DNA of 64,000 bases from Triglochin maritima (taxonomy: Eukaryota > Streptophyta > Magnoliopsida > Alismatales > Juncaginaceae): the NCBI GenBank assembly GCA_963682175.1, contig OY821776.1:50749300-50813299 (forward strand), read 5' to 3'. The notes below the pieces were generated by a model. It searched no databases, was not told where the DNA came from, and was given only the letters and a program-made list of their open reading frames with translations. This document shows positions 11,559-23,842 of the stretch, piece by piece (the stretch's first letter is position 1; each line of letters begins with the position of its first letter). Both the position numbers and the translations under genes were made by a program.

Positions 11559-12337
11559 TGTTAGAAAGTATATGTGTTTTAGACTTAGATTTATTTCATG
11601 CAAGGAAAATTACTGAAAATAATTTTAGAATAAGGAAGAGATAGCCTGTGGTGGAAGCACGAATCAGGTCGCTTTCCTCAGAACAAATTCCACCCCTTCT
11701 TGCGCACAAGGTCCACTGACGGTTTGCTCCCAAGATACGGCCACCCTAGCAATCTGGTCCGGCGCTCGGTGTGTTCGAGACGTCGGAGTTGAACCCGGAT
11801 CTTTGGCCTAGTTGCTCAAGTTTGTAAACAAAGTATGTGGGAAGATCTTTGAAGATCACAACAACAAATTTCTTGGAGATTGGTAAATGAATGGTGGGTG
11901 GAATGGACTGGAATGTTTGATGAGAAAATGATGCGAGAGATTATGTGTTTTCCACTGTATATCAATCTCCATATACATGCCTTATTTATAGGCATTAATC
12001 TGAACTCTTCCATTGCTGGAACGTTGGAAAGGCCTCACAACGTTCCATGCACATTCATGGAGACCTTCCATTCACAGCAATGATTTATTAGCATATTTAA
12101 TGGTATGATTTATTTGCCTTAAAATGCATTGATGCATATATAATTCTCCAAGGTATAGCCGTTGTTCTCAACAAAGATGAACTCCACATAAAAACCTTCC
12201 CAAATATGGATTAAAACTTCCTTAAAACTTTTATAGAAAAGGAAAAGAAATCAAGGGTTTGGAAAATGTAAAAGCAAACAATTTTTATTTTTAATCAGCT
12301 CAAAGAAAATTGAAAACAAATATGCAATTTTCCAACA
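11559..12337 (-). repeat. 3' LTR of the Copia element
   Basis: Same length (779 bp) as its partner at 14188-14966, with only scattered substitutions and canonical TG...CA ends. Matching small ORFs in both LTRs are not genes. Confidence 0.93.
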
Positions 12338-12906
12338 ATCCCCCACATGATTAAAAATAAAAATAAAAATTTTAAATACATTTTGAAAGAAAATTGAGCA
12401 ACTTTATATTGTGTATTCAAGTTAGGTAGCTTCTGGCTTTGAACCCAACCTTAGTATAAAATCAATTCATCTGAGGAGACGTAGTGAACTATGTCTTGAA
12501 CTAGACCCCTTTAGCCAGATTTCATGAATTTTCACAACACAATACAGGCACGAGATCCAAGTTCTAAGTCGGTGTGCGCGTTACGGCCATGCGCGTATCT
12601 TGTTTCATGAGCGCTCTAGAGAATGCCCTCGTTCTCATAGATCCCGGCCACAAGGATCACACTCACATAGTAGAGTTCTCAAAGGGTGTACTGCACGGAC
12701 CTACACCTTGCCACGTGGGCCTTGAACTCATTCAGAGCATAACGCTCTTCCTAAACCGCAACATTAACTCTAAGCACAACTACCATAGGGATGAGCTAAG
12801 AAGAATATCTTCAAATTATTTTTGTGCTCTCACTGGAACACATTGACTCGTTTTTCCCTTTGAACCACCTCACTTGGGATCTCCAATAGTGATGGTAGGG
12901 TATCTG

Positions 12907-14187
12907 TCATGCTTCCTCTATTATGGGCTTCAACCCCATCCCCCTCGATAGCCTTTTGACTTTCTCTCTAGAAAGTCCTTTAGTAAGAGGATCTGCAATA
13001 TTATTTAAAGATTTTACATATTCAAGAGATATAACACCATGTGTAATATAATCTCTAACCTCTTCATATCTCAATCTCATAAACCTCTTACCAGAATTGT
13101 CTTTAGATTGTTTAGCTTTGTCAATTGTCGATTTATTATCACAATGAATAGAGATAGGGGGTAATGGCTTTTTAACTAAAGGAATATCTAACAAAAAATT
13201 CCTAAGCCATTCTGCTTGACAAGCTGCAATATCTAAGGCAATAAATTCAGCTTCCATAGTGGATCTAGCTCTAATAGTTTGCTTGGCAGATTTCCATGAC
13301 ACTGCAGCACCACCAAGGACAAATACATAACCACTAGTAGATTTTGTTTCGTCGGAATCAGAAATCCAATTAGCATCAATATAACCCTCAAGCACATCAG
13401 GAAAACCACGGAAATGAAGACCGAAGTCAATGGTTTTCCTCAGATAATTAAATACTCTAACTAATGCTTTCCAGTGATCAGAGCTAGGATTGCTTGTGTA
13501 TCTACTTAATCTCGCTACAGCATATGATATATCAGGTCTAGAACAATTAGACAAATACATCAAACTTCCTATCATTTGAGCATATTTATTTTGACTTACT
13601 GGCTCTCCAGTATTAACTCTAAGATGGAAATTTTGATCATAAGGAGTAGATACTGTTTTGCAATCAATGTAATTAAATTTTTTCAAAATTTTCTCAACAT
13701 AATGTGATTGAGACATAAAGTAGCCATCATCCTTTCTAATCAATTTAATACCCAAAATAACATCAGCAAGACCTAAGTCTTTCATATCAAATTGACTAGA
13801 CAAAAACGATTTAGTCTCATGTATGATAGATGCATTGGTGCCAAAAATTAATATATCATCCACGTATAAGCATAAAATAACACAAGCATTATTTTGTACT
13901 TTACTATATATGCATCTATCAGATTCATTATGCACAAAACCAGCAGAACGTATAACATTATCAAATTTCTCATTCCATTTTTTAGGAGTTTGTTTTAAAC
14001 CATATAAAGATTTGACAAGTTTGCACACTTTGTTTTCTTGTCCAGGCACTACAAAGCCTTCAGGTTGGTCCATGTAAATTTCTTCATCAAGATCGCCATT
14101 TAGAAATGCGGTCGTGACGTCCATTTGATGTATTTCTAAATTATGAATCGCAGCCAAAGCAATAAGCACTCTAATGGATGAAATATT
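12907..14187 (-). pseudogene. Copia reverse transcriptase/RNase H fragment
   Basis: One open frame of over 420 codons covers the C-terminal polyprotein. RT motifs run from [18 protein letters not shown] (first catalytic Asp) through KSLYGLKQ to the active site YVDDILIFG and SRPDISYAV. The Ty1/copia-type RNase H follows with YIDANW, STMEAEF, CDN and DPLTKGL, ending in a TAG or TGA-terminated tail near 12907. No stop or frameshift is seen, as expected for a young element. The frame extends upstream into the LTR to 14232 with about 15 LTR-derived codons, a chance fusion made by the deletion. It lacks gag, protease, integrase and the RT fingers, so it is non-functional alone. Confidence 0.92.
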
Positions 14188-14966
14188 TGTTAGAAAGTAT
14201 ATGTGTTTTAGACTTAGATTTATTTCATGCAAGGAAAATTACTGAAAATAATTTTAGAATAAGGAAGAGATAGCCTGTGGTGGAAGCACGAATCGGGTCG
14301 CTTTCCTCAGAACAAATTCCGCCCCTTCTTGCGCACAAGGTCCACTGACGGTTTGCTCCCAAGATACGGCCACCCCAGCTATCTGGTCCGGCGCTCGGTG
14401 TGTTCGAGACGTCGGAGTTGAACCCGGATCTTTGGCCTAGTTGCTCAAGTTTGTAAACAAAGTATGTGGGAAGATCTTTGAAGATCACAACAACAAATTT
14501 CTTGGAGATTGGTAAATGAATGGTGGGTGGAATGGACTGGAATGTTTGATGAGAAAATGATGCGAGAGATTATGTGTTTTCCACTGTATATCAATCTCCA
14601 TATACATGCCTTATTTATAGGCATTAATCTGAACTCTTCCATTGCTGGAACGTTGGAAAGGCCTCACAACGTTCCATGCACATTCATGGAGACCTTCCAT
14701 TCACAGCAATGATTTATTAGCATATTTAATGGTATGATTTATTTGCCTTAAAATGCATTGATGCATATATAATTCTCCAAGGTATAGCCGTTGTTCTCAA
14801 TAAAGATAAACTCCACATAAAAACCTTCCCAAATATGGATTAAAACTTCCTTAAAACTTTTATAGAAAAGGAAAAGAAATCAAGAGTTTGGAAAATGTAA
14901 AAGCAAACAATTTTTATTTTTAATCAGCTCAAAGAAAATTGAAAACAAATATGCAATTTTCCAACA
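14188..14966 (-). repeat. 5' LTR of the Copia element
   Basis: Full-length LTR, but the sequence following it in transcription order (below 14188) is reverse transcriptase, not a primer-binding site. The junction is therefore a deletion endpoint. Confidence 0.93.
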
Positions 14967-15588
14967 TAACCTACCAAGATGCTATTGATCAAGTTATCAC
15001 AAATCATGGGGTATGCAAGGTGTGAATCTAAAAAGGCATGAGTCAAAGCATAATCTCACACAACACTTCTAAATGCAACCACACAGGAGTATATGGGGCA
15101 TCCGACCAGCCACCGCAACCAGCACAAGGTCGACTTCCACCGACGAGACCACCAAACCTAACCCCACGACATACCTTGAGAGTGAAGGTCGCTCGAGCTA
15201 GCCTTGCTGCTGCGTCTCCTCCTATTGTCGTTCGTTAGGCACACCAACTTTGATCACCTTGCTAGATCCACGTCTCTCGTCGCTCACCTCGCTCTCTCAC
15301 ACCACCGCCGGATCACCCTTGAGGAAGAGGAGAGAATGCAGAGGGTGGTGGAGTGGAAAGAGAAACGATGAAGTGAAGGGTGGAAATGGGAAAGAGGTGG
15401 GAAGGATGGAGAATAAAGTGAGAAAGCTCTCATTTCTCCGGACCCAAAGGAAGAAAACAAGGCATATATGGCAGCCCATGCTGACACACACACCTCTTCA
15501 CAAGCACGTGTACACACAATAGCTTAAGACAGGATTAGGTAATTAGGGTGGGTTTAGCTTTGATTAAACAAGGACGTGGTTCCTACGA

Positions 15589-15861
15589 TATGTGTTTATA
15601 CCACGTCAAAATAGAAGACACCAATTAAAAATTACCATATTAAAGCATATATATAATTATAGACTATGCCATTAGACTAAGTTTTAGACTGTTAAAAAGT
15701 CGTAGCAGTATCATCAAGGACTTGTTTTAGAGCACAATTTTATATTTTTAAACAAAAACAAAAGGCTTCACCCTATGACTTCTCCTAATTACCAGTATAT
15801 ATTTATTGTCTTACAGTAATTTTGTGATGCAGTTGTTGATGCTATTAATTTGGAAAAATAG
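15589..15861 (+). repeat. Paralogous upstream region of the peptide gene, without the foldback element
   Basis: 15589-15785 matches 201-318 plus 2438-2502: shared blocks include AAAATAGAAGAC, CCATTAGACTAAGTTTTA, and AGCACAATTTTATATTTTTAAAC. It passes the insertion site of the 2.1-kb element uninterrupted. From 15786 it continues as the equivalent of 3349 onward, skipping about 850 bp. It therefore serves as the empty site for the foldback element and shows a deletion in this copy. Confidence 0.8.
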
Positions 15862-15948
15862 ATGAGGTTGGGAAGACAATATTGGGGTGAGAAGTGGTGT
15901 TGCGGACGTTGGTGGCGTGGACACTGCAGGCAAGGCAAACATGGGTAG
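15862..15948 (+). pseudogene. Relic paralogue of the small Cys-rich peptide
   Basis: The frame MRLGRQYWGEKWCCGRWWRG continues HCRQGKHG and stops at TAG 15946-15948. It matches WGGKWCCGEWYKG of the first copy at 3419-3457 and the GHC motif at 5139-5147. The signal-peptide exon present upstream of copy 1 (3076-3181) has no equivalent, because copy 2 is deleted between two TTCTCC motifs. Relative spacing differs by 4 bp, so the reading phase also changed. Probably a pseudogene. Confidence 0.5.
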
Positions 15949-16681
15949 TTGTTTTTGAGTGCCTTTGCCATCATCATCAAGTATATTAAATTTAACAAGC
16001 ATGCCAAACTGATTTTGCCATCATGTGTATTAGTTATTAACCCAGCAGTGACAAATATTGCTTATTCTCTAACCACATTGGGGCTTGTATTTCTGTATTG
16101 TAGGCTGTTCTAGTCAGAGTTCCAACTTCCAGCTCTTCTAAGGTTAATGTTGTTATCTAATTTGAAGTCTTTACTGCTGCTGTCCATATTCTGAAATACC
16201 ATGAAGTGATTTCATTTCAGTATGGGGTTTGGACTCCTGTCCTGTGTAACTAACTACTAACTAGCTGGTAAAATCTGCTGCCAACAATCAGTCATGTGAT
16301 ATTCATGATCTCAGGTTCTTGCTCACACTGAAATAATTTAAGCCTCTCTATAATGAGATTGTGTTCTCATCTATCCCCATAGCAAAGTTGAAGTGACTCT
16401 GCTACAATAATCGTATGCCAAATAACATCAGGAAATAGTCCCTGGAGAATAATCACCAAGTTGAACTAAACCACCAGCCAACCAAATGCTATATGATACA
16501 AACTATCGGATTATGAAATAATTTTATTAAAGAATGCATGAAAGGTGACAAAATGACAAGCAAAAACATATAAAATCAAGTCTCCTTAGTATAAATAGCA
16601 TCTTTCTGCCAACATATACACAAGCATTTATATACTCAAACACAAAGAGTGTTCTAATTGTTCAGAGAAACTTAAGCTATC
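15949..16681. other. Intergenic, with the 3' flank of the AIG1 gene
   Basis: AT-rich, no other gene seen. The part next to 16681 is expected to be the 3' UTR of the minus-strand GTPase gene. Confidence 0.3.
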
Positions 16682-19045
16682 TTATAGAATGGCACATTTT
16701 CCACTTTCTGCTCGCTGACGGAGCTCCTCTGTTTCCCTCTTAGCTTTCTCAAGACTTTCTCTGAGTTTGCGTATCTCGTCGCTAGATTTTTGCTGTGCTA
16801 AATGTGCAATCTTCTCTGCTTCTTCACGAGCTGCTTGCTCCGCAGCCAACTGCCTTTCAAGTCGGTGTGTCGTCTCACGCAGCTTCGTCTCCACCTGAAA
16901 AAATTACATATATTAATGTCATAAATCATCTCACATCAATCAGTTCCATTCTTAAGTAGATTTTTTTGTTTGAAAAACCAATCTTTTAAACTCTACTTCT
17001 TAGATGCATATAACAAAAGCTGGCAAATGTGGCTCATGTATATGTAGCTGAAACCATATTCGGTTTTCCCCCTAATATTAACCCTTTATGCCAAAATGGG
17101 AGGTGTATGATCTACCAGAAGTCTAGGAAAAAATAAATAGCGAAATTGCAATGATCTCAACGATTAACAAGTTGTTACGGGCAACAAAATGTTATGCAAT
17201 CCAAGGATCAACGGATACCATTTCAGTGATTCTCTTGAGCTGCTCATCATAAGTTTTATGCATCTCTTCTTTCAAATCAGATATTTCTTGTTTAGTATAT
17301 CCCTGTCCCTTCAAAGATTCAACTACTGTGACTTTGTCACGCAGCTTTAGAGCTCCCTCCTGCCCCAGCAATTTTCAGGTTAGGAATCATAAGATGCAAA
17401 ATTATGAAACCAAAGTGGAAAAAAGCTCCCCACCTTAAGTTCCGCAAACATTTCATCAGAGTAGGGCTGTCCACCATTGCTAGAGACAACACGATCAACC
17501 ATAGAGAACAATTCCTGGATCTGCTGGACTTGCTTTTTTGCATCCTTTGTTTTGTTGTCGAATAGCACCATTCTGTTGTTGCATGAATTAAGGACTTTCT
17601 GCAAGGATTTTACCACATTTAGGAAGATTACAACATTTTGAATTATATAAAATTATAAATGGTGTAGGAATTACAAGTGAACAAACTATATAAAAGCCCA
17701 TAATATACTTCCATCATTATAGATCTACATCTGAAAGATATCAGACAAAATATGCAATGGTGATACTAAGTTGTGAGATGGCATACAACTGCCCCATTTA
17801 AACTAAATTTGCTCAAATATACAGCTAAACACTCCATTTATTCATTTTCACAACTCACAATTAACTGACAACTCAAGAACAACAATAAAGCTGGTTTCTT
17901 GTTAACACGAAATCTTTTGGTAGAGTAAGCAGCTGAATGCAGGTAACATGTTTTTCTTTAAAGGTAATAAAAGGAAGGAAAAATGTCAGTACTATTAGTT
18001 CTCTTCAGAATAAGCATTCTGAGTTCATAAACAAAAATATCACTTTCACCATGTATGGCTATATTATAAAGAACTCCAGAGAGCAATACTTACAACTCTT
18101 TTCTAGGTTCAATCTATGTCAAAGCATGCACAAGAAGAAGCGAAAAGAAGTAATAAATGATTATAAACTTGACAGTTTGAAGGTTGAAAACTACTAAGCC
18201 AAATATTGGGAAGATAATTAGAAAGAGTTGCAAAACACAAATTACAACAAAGAAAGAGAAGATTAAAAAAAACTTAGCGAACCTGCAATGGCTCGGGGCA
18301 TTCACGACCCAAATAATCTTCCAAGGTATCGCCATCCTCTTCTAGCTCATCACCACCAGTAAATACTACAATCATGTAATCAGTAATTTTCGGACCAAAG
18401 ATAGTTTGCAAGCTTTCCAAGGCAGCTTCTTCTTCTCTAGAGAATCGAGTTCTAACTGAGAAAACCACAAGAACTGCGTGAAGGCCATCTTTGGCTAAAC
18501 CAATGCATTTCACAATCTCCTGACCAATGAAATCAGATCCAACAGAAGAATCAAAAAGCCCTGCAAAACCCAAAAAAAAGTAGCACATAATTACGAACCA
18601 CCCATCACAAATGTCTCTCTTAAGAAGTTACCTTCCATGCATATGTACGTATACAAAGACATTTTGTTGAGATGTATTTATTGTCTCAAAAATAGAAAGC
18701 ATGCATGAACTTCAGTTTCACAACATGCAATTGATATCCTTATAGAAACAGCATCTAGTAAAAAAATGTGGAATTGCATAAAATAAGATGACAGAAAGCA
18801 ATATTAGACCTACCAGGAGTGTCAATAACATTAACAGTCCGCCCATCATTCAAGACAGTTTTTTGCAGTTCGGAGGTACTTGTTACTCCTGAAGAACTTG
18901 CACGAGACTTGAAGGACTTCCTACCAAGAATACTATTTCCAGTCGCACTCTTCCCATTTCCAGTTCTCCCAACTAAAACCACAGTGCTTGAAGCTTTAGG
19001 GAAAATCGGAAACTCCCAATCATCATCCATGGCACTTCCTCCCAT
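16682..19045 (-). CDS. AIG1/IAN-family GTPase with C-terminal CaaX box
   Basis: Five coding exons in transcription order: 19045-18814, 18560-18283, 17598-17434, 17359-17219, 16894-16682, giving 342 aa with phases that close exactly. The P-loop GRTGNGKS is at residues 26-33, DTPG at 75-78, and TGGDE serves as the NKxD-like motif: the order of the AIG1/GIMAP (TOC-like septin-related) GTPase fold. The C-terminal third is a Lys/Glu-rich coiled coil (about 265-335). The protein ends CAIL, a CaaX box with terminal Leu, which in general directs geranylgeranylation and membrane anchoring. Plant AIG1/IAN proteins are implicated in immune and stress responses; the substrate is GTP. A second ATG at codon 6 could also start it. 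It is a complete gene, with the 5' leader probably near 19870-19930. Confidence 0.93.
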
Positions 19046-21593
19046 TTACAACTACAAACTACCATTAATAATAATCATCACAAGTATCAGAAAAAATATA
19101 TTTAACGTTTGACTTCTAAACCATAACATGTAAGGGAGACCGGAAAAGGAAATTGACATAACATATAGGAATTATAAACGTCGCAAATGAAAATTTGTCA
19201 AGATCGGCACATGTACAATCCACGACAGGTTTCCATAATATGGCTACTGAATAAACAATTAAGCTTGTTCAACTGGAGAAGCTAATGAAAGGGAAAATTA
19301 TGAAGATAAAAAAAGTAGACCTATGAGATTAGTTGATGGTTTCAGAAGTTCTAAAACCAAATGATTTGAGTAAACCCAAATCAACAAAGCCCTAAAACCC
19401 AATTGCAATCCAGGTTAATGGTACGAAGTTACTCATGACTGGGCTAACCTAGAAAATCACCCAATTGGAACAATCATCCGCATTCTGATGAGAAGATGTC
19501 ATAATTTACAAACAGAACATAGAAATTAGATTAAGTACAAGTGCTAAATGCACAACAACGCAGACCCAGAAACAAAATTAGGATCGGCATGATGTATAGA
19601 CTCGAAATAAGAAACGTGAAAGATTCGTTCTTTTTCCAAAACGACCAATCATTCCATCATAATTCCACCGCAAACAAATCAATCATGACCTCTAAAACAC
19701 AAAAACAAATAATAATAATAATAATAATAATAAAATCCACGAAACCAATCAGATACACCATAAAGGTCTGATCTTTGCATACCAAAACGAAGCTGAAACC
19801 CTAAACTTTCCAAATCTAATATGAAATCGAAACGAAGACTAAGAAAAAATAGAGGAGAAAGATAATATTACTCTGGTAGGATTAGGGTTAGGGTTTGGGA
19901 TCTGAGAAGACGATTCGTAGTTTACTTGTTAAGGAAGGGAAGGATTCCTTTATTAAACCCTATATTTATATTTATTTGTTTTTTTCTTTCTTTTTTTATG
20001 CCTTAAATTTCTCGAGAAAAAGTCTTCGCCATAAATAAATAAAAAATTTATTTTTTTTCCTCCTCCTAATATTAATTAAGTAATAACCGGTTGTCGTTGA
20101 TCTGATGCACATGAAACTTCCAAGATTATGGTAATAAATAATAATGATCATATTAGGAAATTTTCTTTTTGGTACTTTTTTGGTAGGTAGAAGAAGTGAG
20201 GAACAAAATTAGAAGGAAATGCAGTGATTTTTTGGAAATTTCTAATAGACATGACTGACATGTCAAAAAAATTGAAGAGGATTGATTGTTAAGGGGCGCC
20301 CGTATGTTGAACCAATTAGAGTATTAATATGTAATTAAAATGTTTGTTTGGAGGTTAAGTAGAATAACAATAACCAATGGGTGGGCTGAACCATTTAGGA
20401 ACACAACTATAAATATGCTACACAAAATATAACCTCCAAATCCAACATCTCATGAATCCAATCATCTACGATTATATTAGAGTATAAATAACTGTAGAAA
20501 ATTGTTATCATGAATTCATGAGACATGAGTTTGTAGACATCAGAAACATATGTAGATTCAACAGAAAGAATCCACTGCTTTTTTTTGTCTTTAATCATGT
20601 TGTTGTGCATAAATGTTTGTGCCCCCAAACCAAAGTATTCATCCATTCGAACCCTCACATGCCAACCAACATCAACATCAACAACAGCAGCAGAAGCAGC
20701 AACATCAATAATTGTTTCCCATCCATCATTCCCTCCACATACACACACACACACACACACACAACACCACTCTTCTGCTGCCACTTATTATTTTCTTTCT
20801 GGAACCTCACCCTTCTAACAACACAAGCATACAGAACCTGAACCTCTGGAGGAATGATTTGGATCATTTTCATCTACACATTTGCTTCGACTATGGACAT
20901 GTTCATGATGTCTGACTCATTCATTTCATGTTTGCATTCACCTTTAATTTCTTTCACAACTTTTAAGAAAAAAATATGGCAAGATTTTATAAAACAAGAC
21001 GTCTGTGGGTCTCATTTCAAGTAATGTTTCAACTTTAGATACTGATTACTTATTGGGAAAGAAGCAAAATGAATAAAGGAAGAAGAAAAATTGCCACCAT
21101 CTTCAAGTTATTGGAAGGAGAAAGATTTAATAAAGAAAAAGGAGAAAAAGAAGCTTAAGAAAAAGAATCAAGGCATCTTCTGCATCATTAAAGTGGCACA
21201 CTTGCTGCAAAAAGCTAAAAATTAAGCACACTGGTTAATGATGCATCATCCCATCACAAAGATAAAACTAGAGAGAGAGAGAGAGAGAGAGAGAGAGGTC
21301 AAAAGCAGATTCAGAATGTTTGATAATGTACACTGGTGGCTAAATGATTCCAAGACAACTCCTTTGCAAAAAGCCTGAATCCGGTCACCTCACCTGGTAG
21401 TGAAACTAATGCATGCTGATGCTTTGCTACAAACAAGCTCTAAACATCGAAATCTCGGTAAATATGTGCGTCTCCAATCATCTATTTCAATTCAACTGCT
21501 GCTGCAGTCCGAGCTGAGCGCCTAATGCCCTAATCTGATTTGTTCATGAATTTTTTTTTGCCTTGAACTGGTTTCTTCTTTTAGATTTGGATC
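19046..21593. other. AIG1 leader/promoter and intergenic DNA with microsatellites
   Basis: It contains an (AAT)n tract near 19709-19731, an AIG1 leader candidate with telobox-like TTAGGGTTAGGGTTT at 19881-19895, and a possible minus-strand TATA region near 19955-19970. There is also (CA)n near 20740-20762 and (GA)13 at 21271-21297. Frames at 20407-20915 run through the CA repeat and show no domain, so no gene is called. Confidence 0.4.
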
Positions 21594-23842
21594 TTAATAG
21601 TGGGAACTTCCAGATGTTTTGTCCGGTTGTATCTCTGCTTTGCGTTCCATCTCAGTAGAACTCGAACAACCTCTGAGATGTTCAGATTCCATACTTGTTT
21701 GGCTCCTTCGCCTCCTTCGATCCTGCAAGAAATTTACAAAAAAGTTAACACAAAAGACTACTTAAAGTTGTAGCTATAGGTAGTAGGCAGGATGAAGTAC
21801 AACCTCCCTGTGTGGGACTTCTTCCGCTTCGAGCATCTGAACAACGTGACCCATCTTTGGTCGTTTTGCTGAATCGAGATCAACACATCTTAAGGCAATT
21901 AAAAGACATCGTTTGAGAGCCCTGGTGTTTGGTTTTTCGTCTAAATTGGGATCAATAACCTCCTCCGCCCTCCTGTTTCCCACCATAAATTTAAGCCATT
22001 CAACGAGATTAACCTGTGCATCCACAATTAAGACAACTTGACTTGCTTACTAATCATTTTGGAAAATAAAACAAATTCAGCTTTCCAACTTCACAAGTGC
22101 ATGAAAGTTCTACTAATATATTGTTCATGAAGAAAAGAAATTACATTTGGTTTGATATAGTCCTTAACTCACCTCATTAGCAGGTCGACCATAATCCACA
22201 GGATCCCTACCAGTCACTGCTTCCAGCAGCAGGACACCGAAACTGTAAACATCACTTTTCTCATTTAGTAATCCAGTGTTTGCATATTCAGGTGCCACAT
22301 ACCTGAAAATCAATAATATTAAAGTTGTCACCACAATATAATTTTCGTAAGTTCTTAATATTTACAGAAGCAAGAGCCCATTAAATATTATCAAGATGCA
22401 AGAAAAATAAAATATTTCAGTACCCAAAAGTCCCCATTACTCTAGTGGCAATATGGCTTTTCTCTGAGCCGAGCATCTTTGCAAGTCCGAAATCAGAAAC
22501 TTTAGCATTATATTCCTTGTCAATCAAAATGTTACTTGATTTTATGTCTCTATGCACAACTTTGGGCTCTATGGCTTCGTGCAAATAAGCAAGCCTGTAA
22601 GACATTCAAGATTATTCTGTCAATAAAATATTTATGAGTGCCAAGTAGAACTATAAACACAACACATGAAATGACCGATTGCAGAGATCAAAGCGTACGC
22701 CTTTGCAGTCCCAGAAATAATTTTCATGCGAGAATCCCATCCAAGACAGCCATACTGACGCATAGCTCCATGAAGCCACTGCTCTAAGTTTCCATTATTT
22801 ACATACTCATACACCAACATCCTGCAGCAAGTTGTCAATTTTTCGAACACTTACATATAAAAAGTTTAAGGTGTAAAACAAACAAATGGGCAGATACTTG
22901 AGCTTTTACCCTTTAAAAGTAGGTACTGTTAACAAAGATGAGACAATATTACAATTATAAAAGAATAATTCACCTGTGAATTCCTTCAATACAATATCCC
23001 AGAAGCCGCACCAAATTTTTGTGTCGTACATGGCCTATAGCTTCCACTTCCACTCTAAATTCCTTTTCTGCCTGTCCCCTACACAAACAGAAATGGCCAG
23101 TGGAAGAAGTTACAGCTCAAAATGTTAGTAAAAAACTAAAATCTAGCCCAGGTTACCATTGCTCCACTTACATGTTGTTCAATAGTCTTTTAACTGCTAC
23201 TTCAGTTCCATTTGCAAGGCGCCCCTTGAAAACAACTCCATATCCGCCTTCACCAATCACATTTTCCTTGCAGAAACGGTTAGTTGCATATTCAAGATCC
23301 CTCAAGGTAAACCAATGGCCCCATCCAAGATGGGAAAATTCTGGTAGACCAACCAATGGAGAAGCCGAAACAATCCCATACGAGGAGGAGCCTTGTCTTT
23401 TGCCATAACCTGAGCTTCCTTCATCACCAGAATGCAGACTACCAATCCTATCATTATGATAGAGCGAGCTGCACTGGCTCAGGGTATCCACCTCGCTTGA
23501 TTTACCAATGGTCAGATTAGCCAACACATTTTCAGACTCCTTATCATTTGATTTATCATGGGAAGAACCAAAACCACATTCATGGTTGTGAAAACTTTGA
23601 GCTAAACTATGGTTAGCCATCCTGTCTATGGTGATCTCCTTGGAAACAACAGGAATTTGAGAGTGGGGAAGGTTATCCACAGGCCTCCTCGGTTTCTTAC
23701 GGAAAATGAGCCATATGACCATGATTATTATTAACAACATGGTAAATATACCAACCAAGATGCCAATAAGAACCCATAATTTCAGTCCAAAAATCGATGT
23801 CTTTTGCGACATTTCTCCACTTAAATTGCCTCCGGAAGACAT
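21594..23842 (-). CDS. Transmembrane receptor-like Ser/Thr protein kinase with short ectodomain
   Basis: Seven exons: 23842-23172, 23078-22974, 22821-22699, 22594-22424, 22302-22173, 22013-21804, 21722-21594; 512 aa, all phases closing. The short N-terminus is followed by one membrane helix (about 22-47) and RKKPRR stop-transfer. A Ser/Gly-rich linker leads into the kinase. Kinase landmarks: GEGGYG at 197-202, VAVK Lys218, HRDIKSSN with catalytic Asp316, DFG Asp334, and GTFGYVAPEY. The tail is basic, then Ser/Glu-rich. The layout matches the plant RLK group with minimal ectodomain around Arabidopsis GPK1 and relatives (At2g42960/At3g59110-type). It probably sits in the plasma membrane and phosphorylates Ser/Thr; ligand and substrate are unknown. 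All key residues are present, so it should be active. An alternative read-through end at 21774 exists but lacks the conserved tail. Confidence 0.93.

Larger units (their letters stand above)
11559..14966 (-). mobile_element. Copia LTR retrotransposon with large internal deletion
   Basis: Two directly repeated 779-bp LTRs (11559-12337 and 14188-14966) start TGTTAGAAAG and end CCAACA. They are flanked by a perfect 5-bp duplication TAACC (11554-11558 and 14967-14971). The element reads on the minus strand: the 5' LTR is 14188-14966. A polypurine tract (plus strand CCCCCACATGA at 12340-12350) lies next to the 3' LTR. The primer-binding site, gag, protease, integrase and N-terminal reverse transcriptase are missing, because the 5' LTR joins directly to mid-RT sequence. 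LTR differences are few (I counted about eight), which implies a recent insertion. The order 5'-RT-RNaseH-3' identifies Copia. Confidence 0.95.
9035..15588 (-). mobile_element. Decayed LTR-type element related to the solo LTR, split by a Copia insertion
   Basis: The parts 9035-11553 and 14972-15588 align in the same order with the solo LTR at 5663-7869: GTGCACCATATTACAT, a CTACCGTAG segment, TATAAAAG.AGGGCA.CGACCTCCGTA, the CGGTCGACCG-like cluster, and the purine-rich block near one end. Divergence is clearly higher than between the two Copia LTRs. The ends are approximate: the TG/CA termini and target duplication are no longer evident. The Copia element at 11559 sits inside it. Short frames, including those at 9378-9936 and 10122-10493, are not supported as genes. 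Confidence 0.6.

Noticed and set aside
11816..12083. Small frames repeated at 14445-14712
   Set aside because: Identical because they are in the two Copia LTRs; not genes.
20407..20915. Possible small gene around the CA repeat
   Set aside because: Frames depend on the CA/GT microsatellite and show no homology or splice structure.
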